Positions 36,144 to 45,165 are shown, counted from the first letter of the stretch. The stretch is DNA of 64,000 nt from Bacteriovorax sp. Seq25_V (GCF_000447795.1 NZ_AUNI01000015.1:186001-250000), one strand, 5' to 3'. Program-made: numbers and translations. Notes: generated by a model not told the origin, from the letters alone.

Positions 36144-37691
36144 ATGACTAACTCACTGACTACAAAATCAACAAGAATTGAAGAATTATCGTCTAAACTT
36201 CTTTCAACTTTAAATGAGTCTGTTTTCTTTGGTGAGTTAACAAATTATGTTTCTGAGATCATTAAATCAGACGATATTCTTATCAATCTTATTCACGAAG
36301 ATAATAGCTCAAGACTAGTAGCACATAACGGTAAAGCGATTGAGGATTCTGAAAGAATTGAAAAAGCAACTGGTGCATGTGGACATGTAGTAAAGTCTAG
36401 AAGAGCATACTTTTCAAATAACGTTAGTAGAGATCCAATCTTTGCGAACTCTTGTTCAAATGCTGTTGCTGAACTTTGTGTACCAGTATCAGTTGATGGT
36501 GTAATCATTGGAACAATCCACTTAAGAAGAAATTCTGAAGAAGTAAAATTTGAAAGAGAAGATATCAATACAGTACTAGAAATTTTAAGTGAAATTAAAG
36601 CACCACTTCTTAATATGAAGATGTTCCTTTCGGCTAAGTATTTAAATGAATCATTGGCAAGAAAGATTAAAGAAAAAGAAATGGAACTTCTAAAATCAAG
36701 AAATGGAATCCAAATTGCTGATACATACAAAATCTCTGAAAGAGAAATTATTGGTAAGTCAGCTATTATGAAAGAACTTATCTCAAGAGTTGATAGAGTT
36801 GCTGTAACTAACGCAAACGTACTAGTTAACGGTGAATCAGGTGTTGGTAAAGAAATGATCGCAAGAAGAATTCACTGTAGAAGTGAAAGAAGAGATCACG
36901 CATTTATCTCTGTTGATTGTTCAATGGGAACTGAAGAGCAACTAGAAGCAGAAATTTTTGGAAAAGAAGAACTAGACCTTGCAAGAGGATCAAGAACAAT
37001 TAAAGGAATGGTAGAAGCTTGTGATGGTGGAACACTATTCGTAAATAATATCCATAGATTACCAGTAAGACTACAAGCTAAACTTGTAAGCTTTATGAGA
37101 GATGGAATCTTCTTTAGAGTTGGTTCTCAATCTCCACTTAAGTCTGATGTTAGAGTTATTGCAGCTTCTAACAAAGACCTTAAAGATATGGTTTCTGAAG
37201 GAACATTTAGAGAAGACCTATACTTTGTAATCGCAACTGTTGGTCTAAGAGTACCTTCTTTAAAAGAGAGAAGAGAAGATATTGAAGTACTTGCTAACTT
37301 CTTCTTAAATAAAGATAAGAATGTAGAAAATCAAAAATCAATGTCTCCTGGTGTTGTTAAACAACTTTTAGACTATAACTGGCCTGGAAACGTAAGAGAG
37401 CTTCAATCAATTATGGAAAGAGCATATATTCTTTCTCCAAGTTCAATCATCGAAAGAGATCACTTGGCAGATTGCGTAAAAGCTGAAGTAGTTGAAGTTG
37501 TTGAAACTGAGAAAGTAGAAATGAACTTTAGAGAGATGACTCTTAATGATCTTGAAAAGCACCACATTTGCCAAACTTTAGAGCATTTAAGTGGTAACAA
37601 GACAAAAACAGCTAAAGTTTTAGGAATTACAGTAAAAACTTTATATAATAAGCTTCACAGCTACGGTATGATTGACGCAAAAGAGGCGTAA
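36144..37691 (+). CDS. GAF/AAA+/Fis regulator lacking GAFTGA and Walker B acids
   Basis: A 515-residue relative of sigma-54 activators (bacterial enhancer-binding proteins). A GAF domain (about 15-155) comes first, then an AAA+ domain with Walker A GESGVGKE (230-237), FREDLY with R356 and PGNVREL; a Fis-type helix-turn-helix fills about 484-508. Two hallmarks are gone. The Walker B site, normally LFLDEI, reads LFVNNI (N301, N302). The GAFTGA loop that contacts sigma-54 is missing; after IFGKEE comes LDLARGS. It should neither hydrolyse ATP well nor open a sigma-54 promoter, so it may act as a repressor or at sigma-70 promoters, perhaps using the GAF domain for a ligand. I start at 36144 (GGGAG eight bases upstream). 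Confidence 0.85.
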   Translation: MTNSLTTKSTRIEELSSKLLSTLNESVFFGELTNYVSEIIKSDDILINLIHEDNSSRLVAHNGKAIEDSERIEKATGACGHVVKSRRAYFSNNVSRDPIFANSCSNAVAELCVPVSVDGVIIGTIHLRRNSEEVKFEREDINTVLEILSEIKAPLLNMKMFLSAKYLNESLARKIKEKEMELLKSRNGIQIADTYKISEREIIGKSAIMKELISRVDRVAVTNANVLVNGESGVGKEMIARRIHCRSERRDHAFISVDCSMGTEEQLEAEIFGKEELDLARGSRTIKGMVEACDGGTLFVNNIHRLPVRLQAKLVSFMRDGIFFRVGSQSPLKSDVRVIAASNKDLKDMVSEGTFREDLYFVIATVGLRVPSLKERREDIEVLANFFLNKDKNVENQKSMSPGVVKQLLDYNWPGNVRELQSIMERAYILSPSSIIERDHLADCVKAEVVEVVETEKVEMNFREMTLNDLEKHHICQTLEHLSGNKTKTAKVLGITVKTLYNKLHSYGMIDAKEA

Positions 37692-37704
37692 TCAAGAGAA
37701 TTAA

Positions 37705-37733
37705 TTGTAATATTGTTTTTAAAAAAGTAAAAT
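37705..37733 (+). promoter_or_regulatory. Promoter of the 65-residue protein gene
   Basis: TTGTAA (37705-37710), 17-bp spacer, TAAAAT (37728-37733). The RNA would start at about 37740, just before the GGAGG site, giving a very short leader. Confidence 0.6.
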
Positions 37734-37752
37734 ATTCCGTGGAGGAAATTAT

Positions 37753-37950
37753 ATGACAACTGAATTAATCCAAGCTGAAGCAATTAAGAATACGAAGAAT
37801 TTTAGAAATTCTGCAGATATTGAAAACTTCTACCGCTTTGTTCATGAAAATGACCTAAGATTTGAAGCAAAGAAAGTATTCGAGTTGATTATGCAAGCAA
37901 TCAACGAAAAAACAAAAAAGAAAACTAGAAAATCTAGAAAAGTACAATAA
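37753..37950 (+). CDS. Small basic-tailed protein, unknown
   Basis: A 65-residue cytoplasmic protein with a strong GGAGG ribosome site and its own promoter. The first 50 residues look helical (ADIENFYRFVHENDLRFEAK); the tail is strongly basic (KTKKKTRKSRKVQ), which could bind nucleic acid. No family is recognised. It follows the AAA+ regulator by 61 bp and is closed by its own terminator, so it is a monocistronic unit that may be highly expressed. Confidence 0.7.
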   Translation: MTTELIQAEAIKNTKNFRNSADIENFYRFVHENDLRFEAKKVFELIMQAINEKTKKKTRKSRKVQ

Positions 37951-37961
37951 ATAAAATACAA

Positions 37962-37995
37962 AAAATCCCCTCAGCCGGAAGAGGGGATTTCTTTT
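37962..37995 (+). terminator. Terminator after the 65-residue protein gene
   Basis: AAATCCCCTC and GAGGGGATTT form a 10-bp stem with an 8-base loop, then CTTTT. It ends just before the ribosome site of the HD gene, so that gene either uses read-through or a promoter inside this stretch. Confidence 0.8.
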
Positions 37996-38004
37996 GAGGC
38001 CAAC

Positions 38005-39435
38005 ATGGATGTTGTAAAAAGTAATATCGTATTTGATCCGTTATACGGATTTATCAATCTCACCCCACTTGAAGTAGAAATCATTCATAGTCCTTTTTTT
38101 CAACGTCTCAGATGGATTAAGCAATTAGGTTTTTCTTGTTATGTATTTCATGGCGCGGAACACTCACGCTATGGACACTCTATTGGAGTAATGCATAATG
38201 CTCATCATATTTTAAAGTCTTGTGGACGTGCTGTTTCTGACGAAGAATTACATGATCCAAAGTGTCTAACCAAAGAAGCGATTTATCATAAGGCCATTAG
38301 AGTATCAGCTCTACTTCATGATATTGGAACATTCTGTTTTTCTCATACAACAGAGATGGCATATATTAGATTCGGTGAAACAACTAATAAGCGTGGTGGA
38401 AAAGGTTTAAAAGATGATCATGAAAATCTTGGATCTTTTATAATCAAAAATACAAACTATGAAGGTGGTTTAACTTATATCCTTGAAAAGTATGGTATTG
38501 ATCCACAAGAGGTTTCTGACCTAGTAAAAGGAGTGCATCCATCGGTAATGGCAAATCAAATTCTACATTCGGAAATTGATTGTGACAGAATGGACTATCT
38601 TCTAAGAGATGCTCACTATACAGGTTTAAAGTACGGAGCTTATGACCGTGATTATTTACTTCATCACTTTAAATCGATGAGAGTAGGTGATCATGATATT
38701 TTAACAATTAAGCACAACGCTCTTCACTGCGTAGAAGATTTTCTAAATGCAAGATTTGCTTGGTATTCGCAAGTAATTCGCTCTCCTCGTGGAGCACGGT
38801 ATGATGCTATCGCAGAAAGAGTATGTTTCCATTTCTTAGAAAAAGGTTATGTGTACCGTTATAGCGATCTTCTCGATATGATCTCTAAAGAGCCGATGAA
38901 GTTCTTTGGATTCAACGATAGTTACTTTATGAATACTGTTCATGCTAAGTATATCGATGGCAGTCTCGATAATGTTCCAGATATTAAAGATATGGCGAAA
39001 ACACTTCTTTTAAAAACTGGTGCGGTTTCTATTAAGGCCGATGAACTCAAGCAAGTTCTTCTCAATCAAGATGATATTAGTGGTAATGAGAAGGTTTTCA
39101 AGAAGGCCCATAATAAAGCGAAGCAAATCGAAGCTGTTATTCAGGAGAAAGGATCAAGTGCTGACTGGGTTCTTCCTGATATTCCTTCAAAGATGATTAT
39201 CTTTGTGAAGTCTCCAAAGGCCATTGCAAAAGATAATAATATGTCCAATCTTTTACTTGAGAGAGATCCTGTTAAGATCAGTTATCAAAATGGTGACGTT
39301 AAACTATTAGCAGATGTTGAAAACTCTATTATTTCTAAGCTAAGTAGAAGCATGAGCTACACACCAAATGTTTTTTGCTCAAATAGTGCATTCGAACTTC
39401 TTGTGAAAGAGGGGATTGCGACGAGGATTCCATAA
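38005..39435 (+). CDS. HD-superfamily phosphohydrolase
   Basis: A 476-residue protein of the dGTPase/SAMHD1-like HD family. The metal site is complete: H58 in YGHSIGV, H105-D106 in LLHDIGTFCFSH and an Asp in IDCDRMDYLLRDA. DPLYGFINL at the start is typical of this branch. Such proteins cleave nucleotides or related phosphate esters; substrate not known. Its ATG lies five bases after GAGG. Ends at a terminator shared with the convergent neighbour. Confidence 0.88.
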   Translation: MDVVKSNIVFDPLYGFINLTPLEVEIIHSPFFQRLRWIKQLGFSCYVFHGAEHSRYGHSIGVMHNAHHILKSCGRAVSDEELHDPKCLTKEAIYHKAIRVSALLHDIGTFCFSHTTEMAYIRFGETTNKRGGKGLKDDHENLGSFIIKNTNYEGGLTYILEKYGIDPQEVSDLVKGVHPSVMANQILHSEIDCDRMDYLLRDAHYTGLKYGAYDRDYLLHHFKSMRVGDHDILTIKHNALHCVEDFLNARFAWYSQVIRSPRGARYDAIAERVCFHFLEKGYVYRYSDLLDMISKEPMKFFGFNDSYFMNTVHAKYIDGSLDNVPDIKDMAKTLLLKTGAVSIKADELKQVLLNQDDISGNEKVFKKAHNKAKQIEAVIQEKGSSADWVLPDIPSKMIIFVKSPKAIAKDNNMSNLLLERDPVKISYQNGDVKLLADVENSIISKLSRSMSYTPNVFCSNSAFELLVKEGIATRIP

Positions 39436-39465
39436 AAAAAGGAGCCTTCGAGCTCCTTTTTATTT
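39436..39465. terminator. Bidirectional terminator
   Basis: GGAGC and GCTCC with loop CTTCGA, flanked by seven A on one side and a T run on the other, between convergent genes. Confidence 0.75.
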
Positions 39466-40239
39466 TTATTTTCTTAAATTTTTTCTTCGCTCAATAAGTG
39501 GAGTGTAAACGCCTTCAAGACTATCGCCATTATATTTAATTTCTTCAAGCTCACCAGTTAATAATTTAACATCAGAAGTAACAAATAAAACTTCAATATA
39601 ACTATCCAATGTTTGGTAGTTTCTAATGAATGCTTTCTCTTCAACTGGATTGTCTATATTGAGGAGAAGACAAATAATATTTGCGGAACCCTGTGGTTGA
39701 GTCATGCGTGGGATCATAAAACTAAGATCATCAACAAGATTACCTAAAAGCTCTTCACGCTGTTCTTGATCATCAGGAAGAAACTTATTATTTATACTAA
39801 AGAATGTTGCTTCAACACCCATATATGCATGTGTCTTCTTATCGATTGATAAGAGAGCAATACTCTCATCACTTGGAGAAATAAGGTACTGCTTAGTTAA
39901 TTCATCATAGAATGGAGTAAAAACAAAGTTATCAAAGTGGCTGCCATTATGGTTGATACCAATAACATTGATTCTCTCTGAGTTTGAAACTTCTTTAATA
40001 AATTGGCCGAGCATAATTGGATATACTGTTTGTCCATTTGATTCGGCTACAGCTTGAGCACGGTCGGTATAAGCTAGAAAAACTGAAAGACCCAGATCTT
40101 TTAGTTCAGCCCTCTTAAAACATTCTCCATCTTGAATAGAGTAGACGATATCGTAAAAAGATAGCGTAACTTCATTCTGAGTTAAAAGTGACTTGAGTAG
40201 GCTAGGTCTTTTAAAATCTGATCCAATTTTCTGTAACAT
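39466..40239 (-). CDS. Unknown cytoplasmic protein next to cheR
   Basis: A 257-residue soluble protein with no signal peptide and no membrane segment. I recognise no domain. It ends in a basic tail (ERRKNLRK). It starts eight bases after the stop of cheR, so it is probably co-transcribed and may work with the methyltransferase or receptors. Confidence 0.65.
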   Translation of the reverse strand: MLQKIGSDFKRPSLLKSLLTQNEVTLSFYDIVYSIQDGECFKRAELKDLGLSVFLAYTDRAQAVAESNGQTVYPIMLGQFIKEVSNSERINVIGINHNGSHFDNFVFTPFYDELTKQYLISPSDESIALLSIDKKTHAYMGVEATFFSINNKFLPDDQEQREELLGNLVDDLSFMIPRMTQPQGSANIICLLLNIDNPVEEKAFIRNYQTLDSYIEVLFVTSDVKLLTGELEEIKYNGDSLEGVYTPLIERRKNLRK

Positions 40240-40247
40240 TTTATCCT

Positions 40248-41069
40248 CTATTCAGCTTTCTGATATATTGTTAACCCATCGTGGGTAACTCTTTTTAAAT
40301 CAATATCAAGTCCAATTAAGCTTTCGCCGTTTCCAAGAACAAGAAATCCTCCAGGCTTTAAAGACTTCGTGATATTCTTAAGAATTGCTTCCTTATTATC
40401 CTTGTCTTGATAAATAAGAACATTACGACAAAAAATAATGTGGTAATTGTTCTCTTTGAATTTTCCTGTTAGGAGATTAAATTCAAAGAATTTTACCTTC
40501 GATCTTAATTCCTTACTGACTTCCCAGTTCTCATCAGGAAGTTGTTCAAAGTATTTCATTAGAGTCGTAATTGGTAAACCACGTTGAACGTCCAGACCGT
40601 TATATATTCCTTTTTTAGCCTTATCAAGAGCTGTTTGAGAGATGTCTGAGGCTTCAATCATGACGCGAGGAAAGAAGCTCTTGTCCTTCATATCATTAAT
40701 AGACATAAGAATTGAGTAAGACTCTTGACCAGTACTCGCTGCACAACTCCAGATATTGAAAAGTCCCATTGTATACTTTTGGGCCAATTCCGGAAGCATT
40801 AGAGTGGTTAGGGCCTTGAAAGGTTTATTGTCTCTAAAAAAATAGGTCTCGTTATTTGTAGAAAAATTAATAAGAACAGCGTGCATATCAGGAGTGATAT
40901 TTGCCTTATACATCTTATATAATTCTTCAACAGTGTTCACTTCAAAAACCTCTAAGAGATCCTTAAATCGTGAATCAAGGCGATAGTAATCCTTCTCTAA
41001 GTAGGTGATTCCAGTGTGCTGATAAATATAATCAGCAAAGAACTTGTAAATTTCATTACTTGTAGCCAT
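40248..41069 (-). CDS. cheR: CheR-type chemoreceptor glutamate methyltransferase
   Basis: A 273-residue S-adenosylmethionine methyltransferase that methylates chemoreceptor glutamates. The N-terminal helical domain is followed by NETYFFRDNKPF, FNIWSCAASTGQESYS (SAM site), EASDISQTALDKAKKG and IIFCRNVLIYQD, all CheR marks. I start at the ATG at 41069, preceded by GGAG; an in-frame upstream start at 41138 has no ribosome site. No CheB, CheA or receptor gene is in the window, so it is an orphan here. Confidence 0.9.
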   Translation of the reverse strand: MATSNEIYKFFADYIYQHTGITYLEKDYYRLDSRFKDLLEVFEVNTVEELYKMYKANITPDMHAVLINFSTNNETYFFRDNKPFKALTTLMLPELAQKYTMGLFNIWSCAASTGQESYSILMSINDMKDKSFFPRVMIEASDISQTALDKAKKGIYNGLDVQRGLPITTLMKYFEQLPDENWEVSKELRSKVKFFEFNLLTGKFKENNYHIIFCRNVLIYQDKDNKEAILKNITKSLKPGGFLVLGNGESLIGLDIDLKRVTHDGLTIYQKAE

Positions 41070-41196
41070 TTTTTCTCCAAAATTCGATACTGATATAAGT
41101 ATATGTCTATCTATCAGGATTAATATGAGGAAAATCATTTCGGGGGAGATTTATCGTGTATTATTTCCTGACTTTTTTTGTCTTTTAAACAAAGTT

Positions 41197-41225
41197 TTGA
41201 AAAAAAATCAAAAATGTACTACAAT
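41197..41225 (+). promoter_or_regulatory. Promoter of the ftsE-ftsX-envC-ctpA operon
   Basis: TTGAAA (41197-41202), a 17-bp spacer and TACAAT (41220-41225). The RNA should start near 41232, which leaves a leader of about 60 bases. Confidence 0.7.
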
Positions 41226-41232
41226 AATTAAA

Positions 41233-41244
41233 GGTCCAAGGACC
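41233..41244. repeat. Palindrome at the ftsE transcription start
   Basis: GGTCC-AA-GGACC lies right after the predicted start site. It is placed like an operator, or could form a tiny 5' hairpin. Length is short, so function is uncertain. Confidence 0.4.
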
Positions 41245-41291
41245 ATAGATTCAAGTTAGGATGATTTGAATAATTAGAAAGGATTCTGCAA

Positions 41292-41996
41292 ATGATATCA
41301 GAAGGTTACCGCCAAACTCCGGATAGTCTCTTCAGTGAGCCTCATCACCAAAGCCAGACACTTTTTAGATTAGACAACGTAAGAGTTAGTTATCGTGATT
41401 TCGATGCTCTTAGAGATGTAAATTTACAAATTCGTTCAGGCGAAATTATTTTTTTAACAGGTGCCTCTGGAGCAGGTAAGACAACATTATTAAATGTACT
41501 TGCTGGTAATATCAGACCGAGTTCTGGAAAGATTCAATCTTCTAATAATCAGTTCGTTGCCCAAGTTTTTCAGGACTTGAAATTGATTGAGCGCTTAACA
41601 TGTAGAGAGAACCTACAATTTGCATTTGATCCATCTATTTATAAAAATAAAAAAGAATTTGATTCTGATCTTGAAGAATTAGCAAAAATCATGGGTATAA
41701 GTAATCGCCTTGATTCGAAATTATCTGAAGCAAATGGCGGTTTGAAGCAGAAAATTTCGATTGTAAGAGCATTATTAACAAGACCTAGCGTGTTTCTAGC
41801 TGATGAACCAACGAGTTCTCTTGATTATGAAAATGCGAAGAGATTTTTTGACCTTCTTAATATCTATAACGTGAAAAGAAAAATGACTGTGGTATGGGCA
41901 TCTCATAATAGAGAGCTAGTTCAAAAATTTAGTGGAAGAATTATTCATTTAGATAAAGGTAGATTGATTCATTCGGGGCATGCATGTTTTATATAA
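41292..41996 (+). CDS. ftsE: FtsE-like cell-division ABC ATPase
   Basis: A 234-residue ABC ATPase. Walker A GASGAGKT at 57-64, Q-loop in AQVFQDLKLI, Walker B VFLADEPTSSLD and the switch His in WASHNREL. The signature is changed (EANGGLKQK in place of LSGGEQQR), and an N-terminal extension of about 22 residues is present. Assigned FtsE from the adjacent FtsX-like and EnvC-like genes. With FtsX it activates septal murein hydrolases through EnvC. Overlaps the next gene by 13 bases. Confidence 0.85.
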   Translation: MISEGYRQTPDSLFSEPHHQSQTLFRLDNVRVSYRDFDALRDVNLQIRSGEIIFLTGASGAGKTTLLNVLAGNIRPSSGKIQSSNNQFVAQVFQDLKLIERLTCRENLQFAFDPSIYKNKKEFDSDLEELAKIMGISNRLDSKLSEANGGLKQKISIVRALLTRPSVFLADEPTSSLDYENAKRFFDLLNIYNVKRKMTVVWASHNRELVQKFSGRIIHLDKGRLIHSGHACFI

Positions 41997-42778
41997 GCGA
42001 AACGTATAATTTTATAAGAAAGAATATTGCTAAAACTTTAGTTCTAAGTTTTTTCTCAATAGTTTTATTATTCGGCTTTTGTAACTTTACTTATTTTCAA
42101 GGTGAAATTTCTAAAAGACTACCAAGTGTCGAAAATCAGCACTACTTTAATGCTCTTGTTGATCACAAGATCAATGTCTTCTCAATCAAAAGAAAAATTG
42201 AAGAACTTCCAGGTGTGACAAAGTTTGAAGTCCTAGGAGATGAGGTAACCAAATCGTACCTTGAAGATCTAAATACAACTTTAAACCTTTCAGAAGAAGA
42301 ACTAGTTGAGCTTAGTAATATGATTACTATTAAGGTTTCAATGACTCCTGAGTTAAACGAGTCATCAATTAGTTTGATTAGAGAGTATATGAACCGCTTA
42401 GCTGGTTCCCAGAACATCATGCTTGGAGGAGTTAAAAAGAAAATCAATAATGAGGTAGTTTTTAAAAATCTCATCAGTATTATAAAAAAATGGCCACTTC
42501 AAATAGCTCTTAGTGTTCTCTTAGCTTTTTGGATGGTGAGTTTCCTAAGTATTAGAAATGAAATAAAGAAAGTTTCTTTTATTATTGAAAATTTTCAACG
42601 TAAAACAAATGTCGCGATGAAAATGACTCTCTCTCTTACTGTTGTAAATTTGATTCTTGGATTAGTTTTGTCTTACTTAATGTTTGAACCAAATCTATAC
42701 TCAGTATTATTATTTTGTTCAATTTCAATGTTTGTTCCTTTTGCGTTTGGAAAGAAAGCGCAGTGGGTAAAGGCTTAA
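41984..42778 (+). CDS. ftsX: FtsX-like membrane protein
   Basis: A 264-residue membrane protein with the FtsX layout: one N-terminal helix (about 17-35), a periplasmic domain of about 125 residues, then three helices (168-188, 208-230, 235-252). The sequence itself is weakly conserved; the call rests on topology and on its place between ftsE and envC. It should transmit ATPase strokes to the EnvC-like protein. Overlaps the ftsE end by 13 bases and the envC start by one base. Confidence 0.8.
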   Translation: MFYISETYNFIRKNIAKTLVLSFFSIVLLFGFCNFTYFQGEISKRLPSVENQHYFNALVDHKINVFSIKRKIEELPGVTKFEVLGDEVTKSYLEDLNTTLNLSEEELVELSNMITIKVSMTPELNESSISLIREYMNRLAGSQNIMLGGVKKKINNEVVFKNLISIIKKWPLQIALSVLLAFWMVSFLSIRNEIKKVSFIIENFQRKTNVAMKMTLSLTVVNLILGLVLSYLMFEPNLYSVLLFCSISMFVPFAFGKKAQWVKA

Positions 42779-43776
42779 TGAAAAGTAAATTATTACTAAC
42801 ATCAATTCTCTTCTGTTCAGCTTTTGCTGCAACAAGAACGGATTATCAAAATGTCATTAAAGAAGTTAATGGCCTTAAAACAAATATCCAAAAAATCGAA
42901 ACATCTTTGACGACTAAGAATGCTGAATATTTGAAGGTTGTTTCTCAAAGACAGAAAATTGATATTGAAATCTATGAATTAGAAAAAATTATTAGGAATA
43001 ATATACTTGTTCTAGAAGCAAAGAGAAATGAACTCTCTCTTAAGATGAGAAGCCTTCTTTTAAATTCAATCGAAAAAGGTGATGGGTCATCTCTCCTCGA
43101 AAAAAAGATTCTTCTCGCACGAGTAAGAAAAGATAAGAAAGAAATTGAGTTACAGTTAAAAGTTGAAAGAGAAACACAAAAGAAACTTACTGAACAGAAA
43201 GTTAAATATACTGAGAAAGTAAATCTTGAAAGAGAGCTGTATACACTAGTTAGTGAACTTGAAAGAAAGAAAAGTGACTATGTTCAAAAGTATATGGCCA
43301 GTAAAGAAAATGCTGAGAAGTTGAAAGAAGAAATTCACGAGATTCAACAGAGTGTGGCGAAGGCAAAAGTAAAGAAATCTACGCCAACAACTGTTGCTGA
43401 ACTCAATGCTGATTTTTTAATGCCAATCGAAGAATTTATTTCTAAGGATTACGATAAAAAAGGAATAACATTCGCTGTTAAGACAGTGAGTGATATTAAG
43501 GCTTCAAAAGCTGGACAAATTGTTTATACAGGAGCTCTTGCAAACTATGGAAACGTAGTTATGATTGATCATGGAAATGATGTAAGAAGTATTTATCTCG
43601 GGGATTTGTCTCCACAGGTAAAGAAGGGTGACAAGGTGTCATCTGCACAAGTGATTGCTAAAACAAGACGTTCAATACGTAAGGAAGCAATCGGAAAAGT
43701 TTATTTTGAAATAAGAAACAAAAACAAAGTACAAAATACAATTAAACTTGTGATGAACGAGAAGACACAAGTTTAA
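42778..43776 (+). CDS. envC: EnvC-like murein hydrolase activator
   Basis: A 332-residue secreted protein with a signal peptide (cut near AFAA). Residues 25-210 form long coiled coils; the C-terminal 110 residues are a LytM (M23-like) domain with GALANYGNVVMIDHGN and a closing VYFEIRNKN. The zinc ligands of active M23 enzymes are absent, as in EnvC, which does not cut peptidoglycan but activates amidases. I start at the ATG at 42778 that overlaps the ftsX stop, with AAAGG upstream; a longer frame from 42715 would hide the signal peptide. Confidence 0.85.
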   Translation: MKSKLLLTSILFCSAFAATRTDYQNVIKEVNGLKTNIQKIETSLTTKNAEYLKVVSQRQKIDIEIYELEKIIRNNILVLEAKRNELSLKMRSLLLNSIEKGDGSSLLEKKILLARVRKDKKEIELQLKVERETQKKLTEQKVKYTEKVNLERELYTLVSELERKKSDYVQKYMASKENAEKLKEEIHEIQQSVAKAKVKKSTPTTVAELNADFLMPIEEFISKDYDKKGITFAVKTVSDIKASKAGQIVYTGALANYGNVVMIDHGNDVRSIYLGDLSPQVKKGDKVSSAQVIAKTRRSIRKEAIGKVYFEIRNKNKVQNTIKLVMNEKTQV

Positions 43777-43789
43777 AATCGGAGTAATA

Positions 43790-45136
43790 ATGAATTTCTG
43801 TCGAAATCTACTTGTTGGAACAGTGATCACTGTTTCTGCTCTTTCGCACGCAAGTAGTGAAAAATCTCGCTTTGAAAAACTAGAACTATTCAATAAGGTT
43901 CTTCACCTAATTGAGACTCAATACTATCGTGATGTTGATACCGAAAAGCTTGTTGATGGAGCTTTGAAAGGGATGCTGAACACTCTAGATCCACACTCGA
44001 CTTTCTTAGATAAAACTGTTTTTGAAAAAATGCAGGAAGATACTAAGGGAGAGTACGGCGGACTTGGAATCGAAGTAACTCAAAAAGATGGTGTTCTGAT
44101 CGTTGTTACTCCTATTGAAGATACTCCAGCATACAAAGCAGGGATTAAGGCGGGAGACAAGATTGTAGAAATCAATCATGAGTCTACTCTTGGGATTACT
44201 TTAGAAGAATCTGTTGATAAAATGAAAGGTGAGCTTGGACAGAAAATTAGCTTAGGAATTCTTAGAAATGGAGAAAAAGAAATTCGCTATTTTGATGTAA
44301 AGAGAGAGATTATTAAAACTCGCCCAGTAAAGTCCTTTAATAAAGATGGATTTGTAATTATTCGTTTAAATCAATTTCAGAAAGATTCTGGGAAATACAT
44401 CGAAGAAGCAATTATCTCACAGAGAAAGAAACTTGATAATAAAGTAAAGGGATTCATTCTTGATCTTAGATCAAATCCAGGTGGGCTTCTCGATGAAGCA
44501 GTAAACGTGGCATCAATCTTTTTAAAAGATGGTGTTGTTGTTTCAACTGAAGGTAGAGATCCAAAAAATAAAGAAATTAGGTATGTAAAAAAATCTGGTC
44601 ATAAAGAACTGGAATTACCAATAGCTGTTTTAATCAATGGCTCATCAGCTTCTGCTTCTGAGATCGTTGCTGGTGCACTTCAAGATCAAAAGCGAGCACT
44701 AATTATTGGGACTCAGTCTTTTGGAAAGGGTTCAGTTCAAACAATTTCTCAATTAACTGAAGATCAAGGATTAAAGCTTACAATTGCTCAGTATATGACT
44801 CCAAAAGGAAGAAAAATTCAGGCCATCGGTATTAAGCCAGATGTTGAAGTTCTTCCAGCTGAGGGAGAGTGGTTAAGAGAGAACTTATCAGATGACGGAT
44901 ATATTAGGGAAGCTGACCTGAGAAACCACTTAACGGCAACAATAGAAACTCCTGCAGAAAAAGAAGAACGTATTAAAAGAGAAAAGTCCCAAAGGTTAAA
45001 AAGAATCGAGAGGGCGAAGAAAAATAAAGAGATTACGGCATCTGTTGCGGATGCTGAAATTAGAAAGTATGACCCTGAGAATGACTATCAAATTATACAG
45101 GGAATTCGTTTACTCCAAGCAGTATCAAAATATTAG
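43790..45136 (+). CDS. ctpA: C-terminal processing peptidase CtpA (S41)
   Basis: A 448-residue secreted serine peptidase. After the signal peptide and a helical region (YYRDVDTEKLVDGAL), a PDZ domain sits at about 92-160 (YGGLGIEV and KAGIKAGDKI). The catalytic S288 is in NGSSASASEI and K313 in FGKGSVQT, 25 residues apart as in the family. It trims or degrades periplasmic proteins, including murein hydrolases in several bacteria. Fourteen bases after envC and closed by a terminator. Confidence 0.93.
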   Translation: MNFCRNLLVGTVITVSALSHASSEKSRFEKLELFNKVLHLIETQYYRDVDTEKLVDGALKGMLNTLDPHSTFLDKTVFEKMQEDTKGEYGGLGIEVTQKDGVLIVVTPIEDTPAYKAGIKAGDKIVEINHESTLGITLEESVDKMKGELGQKISLGILRNGEKEIRYFDVKREIIKTRPVKSFNKDGFVIIRLNQFQKDSGKYIEEAIISQRKKLDNKVKGFILDLRSNPGGLLDEAVNVASIFLKDGVVVSTEGRDPKNKEIRYVKKSGHKELELPIAVLINGSSASASEIVAGALQDQKRALIIGTQSFGKGSVQTISQLTEDQGLKLTIAQYMTPKGRKIQAIGIKPDVEVLPAEGEWLRENLSDDGYIREADLRNHLTATIETPAEKEERIKREKSQRLKRIERAKKNKEITASVADAEIRKYDPENDYQIIQGIRLLQAVSKY

Positions 45137-45140
45137 AAAA

Positions 45141-45165
45141 AGGCCACCTTCGGGTGGCTTTTTTG
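45141..45165 (+). terminator. Terminator of the ftsEX-envC-ctpA operon
   Basis: GCCACC and GGTGGC around a TTCG tetraloop, then six T. A textbook rho-independent terminator. Confidence 0.9.
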
